From contig NZ_JAAQQR010000006.1 in the NCBI RefSeq assembly GCF_011742555.1, positions 1 to 64,000 of the forward strand: a DNA stretch of 64,000 nt, in the 5' to 3' direction. The notes below the pieces were generated by a model. That model was not told the DNA's origin. It did no database searches and saw only the letters and a program-made list of their open reading frames with translations. How positions within the stretch are numbered: position 1 is the stretch's first letter; each line of letters begins with the position of its first letter. Shown piece by piece: positions 16,370 through 25,596 of the stretch. The stretch is from Luteibacter jiangsuensis. GTDB taxonomy: Bacteria > Pseudomonadota > Gammaproteobacteria > Xanthomonadales > Rhodanobacteraceae. The translations under genes and the position numbers were made by a program.

Positions 16370-17707
16370 TCAGGCCTTCGGTTTCCGCAGCAGACTCACG
16401 GCCATGGCCGCCACCGCGGCCGCGCCCAGCAACAGCACCACCCAGAGCAGCGGGCGGGTCCAGTCGAACGGCGCCGCGGCCGCATCCAGCGCCTTGCTGC
16501 CGTCGAGGATGCGCACGCTGGCGGTGGACGCCGGTTCGGGGCGCCAGGCCGGGCCACCCTCCTTGCGCAACGCCGCGATGGCGTCCGCGATCGGCCACGC
16601 CGCGCGCCGGCCCAGGTGGCTGCCCACCAGCAAGCGGTAAGGCGCGTCGCCTTCCGGAAGGAAAACCATGCGGTCCGCCTGCCATTCCACCAGCAGGTGG
16701 GGCGGCTCGCGCAGCGGCGTGGCGGAGTGCAGGCGCAGAACCTCGCGCCGGGCGCGCGCCACCTCCAGCGGACGGCCATCGCCGCCCTGCGAGGTGACCA
16801 CCAGGGTGCCCAGTTGCCGCCCGGTCATCGCGCCCTCGATGGCGATGGCATCGAAGCGTGCCACGGCATCGCCGTTGCCCAGCTTCGCGCGCAGCGCCGT
16901 CACCGGCAGTGCCGCCGGCAACCGGTAGTCGTAATCGACGCCCTGCCCGCTCTGCGTCGTGTTCGCTGCGGACAGTTCGAGCCAGCGGTGCGGCGCTTCG
17001 TCCTTGGCGGCGGCGTCTTCCACCGTGCCGGAGAGGGTCACCTTCGGTGTCGCGCCGGCCACCCACGGCGCCTCGCCGCGGGCCACGTGCACGCGGTAAT
17101 AGCGCGCCGGTGCACCTTGCAGTTTCACCACGCGCGCATCCACCGCGCCGTCGCCCTTGCCCAGCGTGACGACGGTGGCGCCGCGAACCAGGGGCATCCA
17201 ATCCTGGAGGTCGGAGCTGGCGTCGATGTCGATGCGCAGATCCGCGTCGCGGTCGAAGGGCGCGAACTCCAGCCGTTCGGCGGCGACAGGCTGGCGGGCA
17301 TCGAACAACCAGTCGCTCGGTGCCCCCGCGACGGCTGCGGCGCCGGGTTCGATCAGGATGTCGCCGTTGGTGCTTCGCTGGATGCGCGCGCCGGCCACGC
17401 CGCCGGCACTCGGCGGCACGGCAAGCAAAGGCGCATCCAGGGTCGTGGGATGCGCCGTGGGCGTGGCGGGAACGTACAAACCCGCGGCCACCTGGCGGTC
17501 ATGGGCGTCCACCACCACGACGTCGCCCAAGCCTGCATCGATGCTTGCCCAGGCGTAGGCGTCCTGTGGCAACTCCACGACGTATGCCTTTGCGCCCGGC
17601 CGCGCGTCGAGCGAATAGGCCACGGCGAACGACGGCGGTGTGTCCGCCCGCGCAGTGAAGACACCGAGGCCGACGATCAGCAGGCAGGCACGCCATTCAC
17701 GACGCAT
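16370..17707 (-). CDS. DUF3999 family envelope protein
   Basis: The 445-residue protein has an N-terminal signal peptide (MRREWRACLLIVGLGVF, cleaved near ARA). A long exported region of mixed beta segments follows, with one C-terminal membrane helix near residues 415-437 and an RKPKA tail. The gene overlaps the end of the DUF2339 gene by 11 bp. DUF3999 and DUF2339 genes are regularly paired, implying a joint envelope function that has not been defined. ATG 17707 gives a proper signal peptide, unlike the longer frame to 17788. Confidence 0.85.
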   Translation of the reverse strand: MRREWRACLLIVGLGVFTARADTPPSFAVAYSLDARPGAKAYVVELPQDAYAWASIDAGLGDVVVVDAHDRQVAAGLYVPATPTAHPTTLDAPLLAVPPSAGGVAGARIQRSTNGDILIEPGAAAVAGAPSDWLFDARQPVAAERLEFAPFDRDADLRIDIDASSDLQDWMPLVRGATVVTLGKGDGAVDARVVKLQGAPARYYRVHVARGEAPWVAGATPKVTLSGTVEDAAAKDEAPHRWLELSAANTTQSGQGVDYDYRLPAALPVTALRAKLGNGDAVARFDAIAIEGAMTGRQLGTLVVTSQGGDGRPLEVARARREVLRLHSATPLREPPHLLVEWQADRMVFLPEGDAPYRLLVGSHLGRRAAWPIADAIAALRKEGGPAWRPEPASTASVRILDGSKALDAAAAPFDWTRPLLWVVLLLGAAAVAAMAVSLLRKPKA

Positions 17708-20384
17708 GCGAAGACTCCGTGGGTTGCGCCGTCGCCTGCCGGGGCGGCGCGGGTGCGAGATAACCGATGACGGTGCAAAGCAGGCCATAGGCCATGAACG
17801 AACCGATGCCGAACAGATTGCCCAGGTGCTCGCGATCCACCAGCAGAAGCTTCAGCAGCACCAGCGCCATGGTCGCGGCACCGGCCAGCCAGAGCAGTCG
17901 CTGGCCACGCTTCGAACCCAGTACCCACGCCACCACGCCGATCGCGCTCCACACCACGGTAAGCGACAGCTCGGCGAGGCTCGATCCCGCCATCGCGCCG
18001 TTCCACGGTACGCCGCCGAGATGGTGCACGGCGCGCAAGGTCGTGCTGGTCGCCAGAACGAAGAAGATCGCGGCCAGCGCCGCCGGGCGCGCCGAGCGAA
18101 GGCCTCGCGGCAGGGCATCGTCCGACAGCGCGCGTGCCACGAAGAGCAGCACCGCCACCAGCAGAAGATCCACGGGATTGAGTACGGGAATGAAGGCAAG
18201 CGGCGCGGCACTTCCCGCCGCGCCGAGCGCGATGACAGCCACCACCAGCATGGCCAGTGCGGCCAGCGCGCCGACGGCATAACGAATGTCGCGCGCATGC
18301 ACCGCCAGCGACGACACCAGCACGCGCACGCCCCAGAACACCAGCGCCGCCAGCACGAGGGTCGGCAACGACTGCGCCAGCAGGTGCCAGCCGTCGCCGA
18401 GCCGAGCCGACGCGTCCAGCGCAAGGGCGATGGACACCGTGAACACGGCCAGCCAGCGTCCCCACCACAGCGTGCTGGACGCCACCGCCGCGAGACGGTG
18501 CGCAGCCACGCCGCGCAAGGCCAGCCAACCGGCGGCCGCCATGACCGCCACGCTGGCGAGCGGCCAGCCCGTCATCCACTGGACGCCCGCGTTCGCGGCC
18601 TGAAGGATCACGATCAATCCGCCGAACAGGAAGGCCGGCACGCCGAAGGCCAGCACCACGCCGAGGTCCAGCTTGCGCGCCGCCGGACACGCCAGGGCGA
18701 GCGGCACCGCCGTCACTGATAGCAAGGCGAGCCAGTATGCCGCTTCCGGCGCAGGCTGGAAGACGAAGGCATCGATCTCGTTCGCGAACGCCACCAGCCA
18801 CCAGAGCACGGCCCACGCCAGCAGGCCGATGCGCGCCACGCTGGACACGCCGCGCGAGGTGCCATGTTTGTCGAACTGCCACACGCCCGCGCTGGCGCCA
18901 GCCACAAGCAGCAATGCACCGATGAAGGACGCATTGAGCAGCGGCGTATCCTGTCGATGCACATCGAACACCGCGGCAATCACCCACGCCACGCCGGCGG
19001 CCAGTTGCAGGAACACGCCGGCCCAACGCGGCAGACGACGGCCCTGGCGGAATCCGAGCCAGATGAGGCCGGCACCCTCCAGCGCGAACACGCTGGCAGT
19101 GACGCTTGCGCTCAAGGCAAGCGGCACGGCGATGGTGGCGAACGCCACGGCCAACACCGCCCACGTTTCGCGCAGCAGCGACATGTCGTCGCACCGGCGC
19201 ACGGCGAACGCCACGGCCACGTAGATCACGGCGGCTACCAGTGCGGAGAACGCGAGCGGAAGCGGCCGCCAGTCGAGCAGCGCACCTTGCAGCAACAGGC
19301 AGGCGATCGGATTGCCAAACATCAGGCAGCCGTCGAGGATCGCGGCCCCCCGCTTCGGCGAGCGCAGCACGTGCAACCAGGGCACGGCGAGGTACAGGAG
19401 GAAATGCAGGACGAGGAAGGGCTCGGTGCTGGCGAACAATTCCGAGCGGTAGCGGAGTACGCCCCATGCGGTGCCGACACCGAACGTCGCCACGAACCCG
19501 AGCACGTTGAGCACTCGCCATGCGCGCTTCCACGCGATGCCGAGAATGCCGAGATTGAGCACGGCGTAATACGAGAACAACGCCACATGGTTGCCTTCGC
19601 CGGTGGAGGCGATGATCGGCGCGGCGAACCCGGCCACCAGTCCGAGAACGGCGAGCGCCATCGCATCCTGCAGCACCGCCAGCACGCCGAGCGCGCCGAC
19701 GAAGACGATCAGGAGGGCGAAGGTCCACCCGGCCGGCAGCAGGCCGTACATGCGATAGGCGGCGAAAACCGTCATCACGAGAATGCCGATCGCACCGCCC
19801 TGCAACGACAGCGCGAAGGCGCGCCGCGTGTCGCGCTGCCACCAGCCGAAGGCGACGCCGGCGGTGGCTGCCAGGGCCACGAGGGCCAGGCGCACGGAGA
19901 TCGGCACACGCAGAAGTCCGGTATCCGCTGCGTACTTGAGGAACGCGGCGATGCCGGCGAACAGCACCAGCATGCCCACCTTCACCGGCACGTTGCCCTC
20001 GGTGAACCAGCGCTTGATGCCGGCCGCCAGTCGCTCCGCGAACGTCGGGCCTGCAGGTACCACCGGCTGTGGCGGGGCTGCCGGGATGCTGACCCGCGCG
20101 GCTGCCGGCAGGGGAGGCATGGGAGAAACGGGAACAGGCGGGGCCGGCACCTCAGGCGTCGCCGCTTCGGGCTCGGGCTCCACCACGCGCTGCGGCGACG
20201 GCGGCGGCGCGACGGCCGCGGGGCGTAGCCCATCGAGCAGGCGCCGCGTGTCGTCGAGGTCGCGCCGCAGCTGCGATGTGCGCCCCCAAAGGAAGCCAAT
20301 GGCGAAACCGGCGATGCCGCCCGCGATGCCCTCCCCCACGAAGGCGCCGATCACCGCTCCGACGATAGCCCACACCAGATACAT
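17697..20384 (-). CDS. DUF2339 multi-spanning membrane protein
   Basis: The 895-residue protein starts MYLVWAIVGAVIGAFVGEGI. A first helix and coiled segment (SQLRRDLDDTRRLLD) lead into a Pro/Ala-rich linker (about residues 60-110). More than twenty hydrophobic helices follow. That is the layout of DUF2339 proteins, which are among the largest bacterial membrane proteins of unknown role. ATG 20384 is preferred over a frame start at 20492, since the family begins with this membrane helix. It is followed by its usual partner, the DUF3999 gene. Confidence 0.88.
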   Translation of the reverse strand: MYLVWAIVGAVIGAFVGEGIAGGIAGFAIGFLWGRTSQLRRDLDDTRRLLDGLRPAAVAPPPSPQRVVEPEPEAATPEVPAPPVPVSPMPPLPAAARVSIPAAPPQPVVPAGPTFAERLAAGIKRWFTEGNVPVKVGMLVLFAGIAAFLKYAADTGLLRVPISVRLALVALAATAGVAFGWWQRDTRRAFALSLQGGAIGILVMTVFAAYRMYGLLPAGWTFALLIVFVGALGVLAVLQDAMALAVLGLVAGFAAPIIASTGEGNHVALFSYYAVLNLGILGIAWKRAWRVLNVLGFVATFGVGTAWGVLRYRSELFASTEPFLVLHFLLYLAVPWLHVLRSPKRGAAILDGCLMFGNPIACLLLQGALLDWRPLPLAFSALVAAVIYVAVAFAVRRCDDMSLLRETWAVLAVAFATIAVPLALSASVTASVFALEGAGLIWLGFRQGRRLPRWAGVFLQLAAGVAWVIAAVFDVHRQDTPLLNASFIGALLLVAGASAGVWQFDKHGTSRGVSSVARIGLLAWAVLWWLVAFANEIDAFVFQPAPEAAYWLALLSVTAVPLALACPAARKLDLGVVLAFGVPAFLFGGLIVILQAANAGVQWMTGWPLASVAVMAAAGWLALRGVAAHRLAAVASSTLWWGRWLAVFTVSIALALDASARLGDGWHLLAQSLPTLVLAALVFWGVRVLVSSLAVHARDIRYAVGALAALAMLVVAVIALGAAGSAAPLAFIPVLNPVDLLLVAVLLFVARALSDDALPRGLRSARPAALAAIFFVLATSTTLRAVHHLGGVPWNGAMAGSSLAELSLTVVWSAIGVVAWVLGSKRGQRLLWLAGAATMALVLLKLLLVDREHLGNLFGIGSFMAYGLLCTVIGYLAPAPPRQATAQPTESSHAS

Positions 20385-20497
20385 GCCCTTGCTCCCCGAT
20401 ACGTCCGTTGTCGTGGCAGAGTCTGGCATGAACCGCCGCGACGTAGCAGCCGCGTCAGGTTCCTCGCCAACGACGAGCGAACACGCGATCATGCGTC

Positions 20498-23400
20498 ATG
20501 CCCTTCGTCTGCCGCTTCGCGTTCTTCATCGTTGCGCTGGTCTGCTGGAGCGCGACGGTACGCGCGACCGACCCGCAGCGCACGCTCGCGCAACTGCACC
20601 ACACCGCCTTGCGCGCCGAAGACGGTGCGCCCGGGGGCGCGACTCACATGGCGCAGACGGAAGACGGCTGGCTCTGGCTGAGCACGCGGATGGGCCTCTA
20701 TCGCTACGACGGCTTCGTCTTCGAGAAGATCGGCCTGCTGCCTCCGGGCGACAACGGCACCGAGGCCACCTGGGCCCTCTACGCCGCACCAGGCGGCGAC
20801 CTGTGGGTGAGCCGCGCCGACGGCGGTGCCGCGCGGGTTCGGCACGGGGGCGAGGTCACGCTGTACGGCGCTGCCGAGGGACTGCCCGACCATGTCGCCG
20901 TCGAGGGGTTCGCCAGCGACGGCGAGGGTCGTTTGTGGGCTGCGACGGAAACCGGCCTGTACAGGTTCGACGGCAGGCACTGGGACAACGTATCCGCGGC
21001 GTCGGGCATACCGGACGAAGTGGGCGAGTTCCTGGAAGACGCACGGGGGAACCTGTGGGTGGCAACGGAAAAAGCGCTCTACGTCCTGCGCAAGGGCGCC
21101 GCGCGCTTCGAGGACATCGGGGTAACGAACGTCTCCCCGGAACACCTGTTCAACCACCCTGACGGCAGCGTGTGGCTGCGAACGGAGACAGGCGTCCGTC
21201 CGCTCCCGAACGAGTGGGGCCAGCCCTTCCCGCACGACGCGCCCCGCCGCGCCAACAGCAGCACTACCGCATTCGACCGCGACGGCAATCTGTGGACGGT
21301 GGCCTGCCGGGCGAACCTGTGCCGTTTGGCGGGCAAGGACGTGACCGCCACCACGAGCGGCGAGGTGGGCGATCCGGGGGTGCAGGAATACAGCGACACC
21401 CTGGGCATGACCTCGCAGGCGACCATGAGCCTGATGGAAGATCGCGACGGTCACATGTGGGTCAGCACGAAGGTCGGCCTCGACACGTTCCGCGACAGCT
21501 GGATGTCGCGCGTGCGCTTCCCCAAGCTGGAGGTGTACTTCGCTCTGGTGGAGGACGGCCAGGGTCGCACCTGGACAGGCACGGCCGCGCGCAGTGCCAA
21601 CCCCGACAGACTCTGGCAGCTTACGCCCACCCCGGTGCCCCTGCCGGGGTTCGAAGGTACCGTGACCTCGGCTTACCGCGACACAGATGGCAATGTGTGG
21701 CTCGGCGGCAACGGCACGCTCTGGCACATGCGCGACGGCGTTCCCACCCGCGTCCCGCTCCCGGCCGACGTCGAGGCGCGCGGCACCATCGTCCAGGCGA
21801 TCGCGCGCGACGGCGCGGGCCGCCTCTGGATATCGCTGCGCCTTCGCGGGCTTTACATGCAAGCCGACAAGGGCTGGATTCCTGCCTCCACGGTGGCGGC
21901 ATTCCCTCCCCTCGCCCCCGCGACGATCCACATCGATCCTGCCGGCAGGGCATGGTTCGGCTACCTCGACGGCACGATCGCGATGCTCAACGGCACGACG
22001 CTGCGCCGCTTCGGTACCGCCGAAGGCTTGCGCCAGGGCCCGATCGTTTCCATCGCCACGATCGGCGGACGCACCGTCGTGGGCTCCGAACGCGGTCTGA
22101 CGATCTTCGACGGCGAACGGTTCCTGCCAGTGGCGGCGCAGCCGGGCGGGCGCCTCGATTCCATCGGAGGCATCGTGCAAAGCCAGGACGGTTGCGTCTG
22201 GGCGTACGGCATCGCCGGCGTCGTTCGCTTCAGCGAAGAGGCCTGGGCCGCCGTGCTGCGCGACCCGTCCGTGCCGGTCACCACGCGCCTGCTCACGATG
22301 GAGGACGGTGCGCCCGGCCCCGTGCAGCTGGTGCGCCCGTTGCCAACCGTCCTTGCCGCCAGCGATGGCCGCCTGTGGTTCGCGGGATCGCAAGGACTCG
22401 CATGGCTCGATCCGCGGCGGCAACCGCCACCACCGTCGCCACCGCCCGTGGTCATCCACTGGGCGGCAGCGGGCGGCACCGTGTTCCAGCCGGGTGCCCC
22501 CGTGAAACTGCGCCATAACCGCGACCTGCGCGTGGCCTACACGGCGCTCGCGCCGGGCCAGCCTCGCGGCCTTCTCTTCCGTTACCGCCTCGAAGGCAGC
22601 GATCCGGTCTACCAGGATGCCGGCACGCGGCGCGAAGCCATCTACACCGACCTACCGCCGGGCCAATACACCTTCCGTGCGGAGGCTTCTTACGACGGCA
22701 CGCACTGGAGCCGTTCGGATTCGCTCGCGGTGACGGTGGCCCCCCGCCTTTTCGAGCGCACCGGCTTCAAGGTGTTCTGCGCGGCGATGGTCGCCGTACT
22801 CGTCTGGCTTGCGCACCGTTGGCGGGTGCGACTGCTCACGCGACGTCTGCGTTGGCGCCTGCACGAACGCCACCGCGAGCGCGAGCGCATCGCCCGCGAA
22901 CTCCACGACACCCTGCTGCAAGGTGTGCAGGGCCTGATCCTGCGGTTCCAGGCCTTCGCCGATGCCCTCGCGAAAGAGGACCGCCACCGTGCGACGCTGG
23001 AACGAACTATCGAACGCGCGGAAGCGCTGCTGGTCGAGGGGCGCGACCGGGTGAAGGGGCTGCGCGACCATGCCGTGGACGAAGGTTCGCTCGAACAACG
23101 GCTCGCCACACTCGGCGAAGACATGGATCTGCCGCTGCACCTTTCGCCGCCTTCGGGCCTACGGCGTGCGCTGAATCCGGTCGTCGTGGATGAAGTGCAT
23201 GCCATCGTGCGCGAGGCCGTGCTCAATGCCGCGAAGCACGGCCGCGCCAGCTCGGTTCGCGTTACGGTCGAGTACGCGTTCCGCCACCTGCAGGTCTGGG
23301 TGCGCGACGACGGCGATGGATTCGACACCGCCGTGGCAGCGGGCGGCAATCACTTCGGTCTCGTGGGGATGCGCGAGCGTGCCGCACGCATCGGGGGCCG

Positions 23401-23500
23401 CCTTCGGGTCGTCTCGATGCCGCAGAAAGGCGTGGCGGTGCGGCTGAGGATTCCCGGCCGCATCGCGTTCGCACGGCGTCAGCAGACGAAGCCGGCATAG
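20498..23500 (+). CDS. One-piece sensor histidine kinase with beta-propeller sensor
   Basis: The 1000-residue protein has a signal peptide (residues 1-24), then about 690 residues of repeats with W-x-x-T/S-x-x-G-L words (two-component propeller type). A Y_Y_Y-type domain follows at about 660-745, then one membrane helix at about 758-775 and a HisKA_3 dimerisation helix with the phospho-accepting His in ELHDTLLQG (about residue 803). The HATPase end carries VLNAAKHG and DDGDGFD. Periplasmic ligand sensing feeding a NarL-type regulator is the known architecture. No regulator gene is adjacent. The gene at 13443 is one candidate partner. Confidence 0.92.
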   Translation: MPFVCRFAFFIVALVCWSATVRATDPQRTLAQLHHTALRAEDGAPGGATHMAQTEDGWLWLSTRMGLYRYDGFVFEKIGLLPPGDNGTEATWALYAAPGGDLWVSRADGGAARVRHGGEVTLYGAAEGLPDHVAVEGFASDGEGRLWAATETGLYRFDGRHWDNVSAASGIPDEVGEFLEDARGNLWVATEKALYVLRKGAARFEDIGVTNVSPEHLFNHPDGSVWLRTETGVRPLPNEWGQPFPHDAPRRANSSTTAFDRDGNLWTVACRANLCRLAGKDVTATTSGEVGDPGVQEYSDTLGMTSQATMSLMEDRDGHMWVSTKVGLDTFRDSWMSRVRFPKLEVYFALVEDGQGRTWTGTAARSANPDRLWQLTPTPVPLPGFEGTVTSAYRDTDGNVWLGGNGTLWHMRDGVPTRVPLPADVEARGTIVQAIARDGAGRLWISLRLRGLYMQADKGWIPASTVAAFPPLAPATIHIDPAGRAWFGYLDGTIAMLNGTTLRRFGTAEGLRQGPIVSIATIGGRTVVGSERGLTIFDGERFLPVAAQPGGRLDSIGGIVQSQDGCVWAYGIAGVVRFSEEAWAAVLRDPSVPVTTRLLTMEDGAPGPVQLVRPLPTVLAASDGRLWFAGSQGLAWLDPRRQPPPPSPPPVVIHWAAAGGTVFQPGAPVKLRHNRDLRVAYTALAPGQPRGLLFRYRLEGSDPVYQDAGTRREAIYTDLPPGQYTFRAEASYDGTHWSRSDSLAVTVAPRLFERTGFKVFCAAMVAVLVWLAHRWRVRLLTRRLRWRLHERHRERERIARELHDTLLQGVQGLILRFQAFADALAKEDRHRATLERTIERAEALLVEGRDRVKGLRDHAVDEGSLEQRLATLGEDMDLPLHLSPPSGLRRALNPVVVDEVHAIVREAVLNAAKHGRASSVRVTVEYAFRHLQVWVRDDGDGFDTAVAAGGNHFGLVGMRERAARIGGRLRVVSMPQKGVAVRLRIPGRIAFARRQQTKPA

Positions 23501-24402
23501 CCGTCGTTCGAGTCCTGGTCGAAGATGTCCTCGACGACCACGTGCGCCCGGTAACTACCGCGCAGGCCTGAGATATCCATCGTGACTTCGCGGACGTGCG
23601 GCACCCTCACCCGCTCCGTCGCCCAGATCCGCCTGTCCTCGTCTTCGATCCAGATGCGAGCGCCGAGTTGCGGTGGCGCGGAAGCGAGGATCGTCCAGCC
23701 CACCGTGAGTGCGCCCTCGTTGATAATCGCCGTCACGTGGGTGACCGTCGCGTTCGCGTCGGCGGGTTCGGGCTTGGCTTCCGATCGATCCAGCGGTTTT
23801 TCCCAGCCTTGCCCCGAGAGCATCCGGAAATGCCTGCAACAGGTGCCCGTAAGCTTGAGGTTCGCACCGCGCACGGCGACCGTCAGCCAGTGCATCCACA
23901 GAGCCTGTGCGTGGGAATAGATGAAGATCGCGCCGCGGGTAACGTCTTCCCACGGCGCATGCCATCGCCTGACTGCCAGCCCATACCATTGGCCAGGTGT
24001 CCATGGCATCGCAAGAGACGCGTACACGCCGAAGCCCTCGCCTCCGAAGGGCGAGCAGCGCAGCTGCGGAGCACCGTATTCGAGCTCGACCTCGGGCGGA
24101 AGCGATGGACACGCAAGCTTCCAGATGGAAGCGATCCGGTCGGGATCGAAAACGACACCGCCGATGACCATCCGCGCCTGAGGATGCAAACCCGGGCGAT
24201 CAACGCGCGTTTCGGTCGGGGCATCGCGCCCCAACCAGAAAATATGGGTGACGTCGCCCTGGATGGGAATCGCCTGCTCAACGTAGAGCAGGTCGGCGCC
24301 GTTTCGCGCGAACGTCGCCGTGCGGGCCGGATCGGATGCCGGAACCTGGGCGACCTGCGTTGCCACGGCGAACCTCGTCCCTGAAGTCGTTGCGCCGACC
24401 AT
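23479..24402 (-). CDS. Unknown protein, weak DUF3472-like signature
   Basis: The protein is about 307 residues (start ATG 24402, with an in-frame TTG at 24426 as an alternative). It has no clear signal peptide. A central segment with GGEGFGVYASLAMPWTPGQW recalls DUF3472 proteins, where a G-rich loop is followed by a Trp-rich beta sandwich. The C-terminal 90 residues look like a second beta domain. It lies 81 bp after lolA on the same strand, and its end overlaps the convergent sensor kinase by 22 bp. The family assignment is tentative. Confidence 0.6.
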   Translation of the reverse strand: MVGATTSGTRFAVATQVAQVPASDPARTATFARNGADLLYVEQAIPIQGDVTHIFWLGRDAPTETRVDRPGLHPQARMVIGGVVFDPDRIASIWKLACPSLPPEVELEYGAPQLRCSPFGGEGFGVYASLAMPWTPGQWYGLAVRRWHAPWEDVTRGAIFIYSHAQALWMHWLTVAVRGANLKLTGTCCRHFRMLSGQGWEKPLDRSEAKPEPADANATVTHVTAIINEGALTVGWTILASAPPQLGARIWIEDEDRRIWATERVRVPHVREVTMDISGLRGSYRAHVVVEDIFDQDSNDGYAGFVC

Positions 24403-24483
24403 AGAGCGCGTGGCACCGCCCCTCAAGGGCCGTCGCAGCGTCGTTACGGCAAGTTCGCTTCTCGCCGTCTGTCCTACCGACGA

Positions 24484-25131
24484 TTACTTCGCCGGCTGCG
24501 TCTGGAGCACGGGCGCGTCGCCGATCACATCCGTGCCCTGCGGCGGCACGAAGGTGAACGTGTCCGCTGGCAGATCGGCATTACGCTTCCAGCCCGCGAA
24601 ATCGATCCGCGTGGTGTTGCCCAGCTGGTCGCGGAACACCATGCGCGCGAGCCCGCCGGCGTCGAAGCCGAGATCGGCGTATTCGAACTGCGGGTCCTTG
24701 CCGGTGGAGGTGAGGCGCAGCCATTGCAGGCCGTCGCGCTCGCCCTGCTCCGACACCTTGAAGTCCTTGTCGAGCAGCGAGAGGTCGGTAAGCACGGTGA
24801 GCGGGCTTTGCGCTTCCTCGCTGCTCTGCTTGCGAACGGTGACCTGCTCAAGGTCCGGATCGTAGAGCCACACGCGACTGCCGTCGGCCACGATGGTCTG
24901 CTTGTACGGCGCGGTGGTTTCCCAGCGGAACTGCCGCGGCGCCTGCAACGCCATCGTGCCGGTGCTGGTCTTGCCCGGGTCGCCATTGGCGTTGGACATG
25001 GTCTGGCTGAAACGGCCCGTGAGCGAATGCATGCCCTTGGCGAACGCGTCGAGCCGGTCGCGCGCCGGGCCGGCGGCGAAGGCAGGCAGGCTGAGCAGGG
25101 AAAGCGTCGCGGCAAGCAGGAAGCGTTTCAT
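24484..25131 (-). CDS. lolA: Outer-membrane lipoprotein carrier LolA
   Basis: The 215-residue periplasmic chaperone ferries lipoproteins from LolCDE to LolB. It has a Sec signal peptide (residues 1-19, cleaved AFA/AG), the SLTGRFSQTM opening of the beta half-barrel, the QAPRQFRWETTAPYKQTI core and the conserved VWLYDPDLEQVTV strand. Length is normal for LolA. It follows ftsK and one small gene, as in many gammaproteobacteria where ftsK and lolA are neighbours. Confidence 0.95.
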   Translation of the reverse strand: MKRFLLAATLSLLSLPAFAAGPARDRLDAFAKGMHSLTGRFSQTMSNANGDPGKTSTGTMALQAPRQFRWETTAPYKQTIVADGSRVWLYDPDLEQVTVRKQSSEEAQSPLTVLTDLSLLDKDFKVSEQGERDGLQWLRLTSTGKDPQFEYADLGFDAGGLARMVFRDQLGNTTRIDFAGWKRNADLPADTFTFVPPQGTDVIGDAPVLQTQPAK

Positions 25132-25161
25132 GGGCGGGTTCCGTTGGGTTCGGCGCGATTG

Positions 25162-25590
25162 TCAGCGATCGGTTTCGAACAAAGACTTAAGCATGTCGAT
25201 GGCTTCGGAGGGCGTGATCTCGCCGGATTCCATTTTCTCGCTGATGTCGGCGATGGCCTTGCCGTCCTTGTGCCAGAACGGCGCGTCGCGGGTGGCGGTA
25301 TGCACGGGCCGGACGTCCTGCCCCAGCACGGCGATCTCCGCGATTTCCGGCTGCTCGGCGAAGATCACTTCCAGCGCGTCGTCCACGCCGGCCGTATGGC
25401 CGCTGGGATAATCGCGGGTGACGAAGCAGGCGCGGCCATCGTCGGCGCGCAGTTCCAGCCCGGGGATCGAAGGATTGAGCTCGAAGATACTTTCGACTTC
25501 GTCCAGCACCTCGGGGTTGGGCGCGAGGTCGCCGGTGACGAGCAGGCCCCAGGGGCGCTGACGGAGCGCGCCCGGCTTCATGGCGTTCAT
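25162..25590 (-). CDS. Unknown protein between ftsK and lolA
   Basis: The 142-residue soluble protein begins MNAMKPGALRQRPWGLLVTG (a second Met at residue 4 could also start it). It starts 6 bp after the ftsK stop and ends 30 bp before lolA, so it is in the same transcript. It has no signal peptide or membrane helix. The C-terminal 45 residues (DGKAIADISEKMESGEITPS) look like a helical pair with acidic character. I cannot name the family. Confidence 0.6.
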   Translation of the reverse strand: MNAMKPGALRQRPWGLLVTGDLAPNPEVLDEVESIFELNPSIPGLELRADDGRACFVTRDYPSGHTAGVDDALEVIFAEQPEIAEIAVLGQDVRPVHTATRDAPFWHKDGKAIADISEKMESGEITPSEAIDMLKSLFETDR

Positions 25591-25596
25591 GCGGAA

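Noticed and set aside
17677-19842. Long minus-strand open frame in another phase over the DUF2339 gene
   Set aside because: High-GC DNA keeps alternative frames open. The product is Arg/Ala-rich with no motifs, while the overlapping DUF2339 frame has a clear membrane pattern.
20489-22516. Long antisense frame over the sensor kinase
   Set aside because: Composition is His/Arg/Gly-rich without domains and it mirrors the codon pattern of the real gene on the plus strand.
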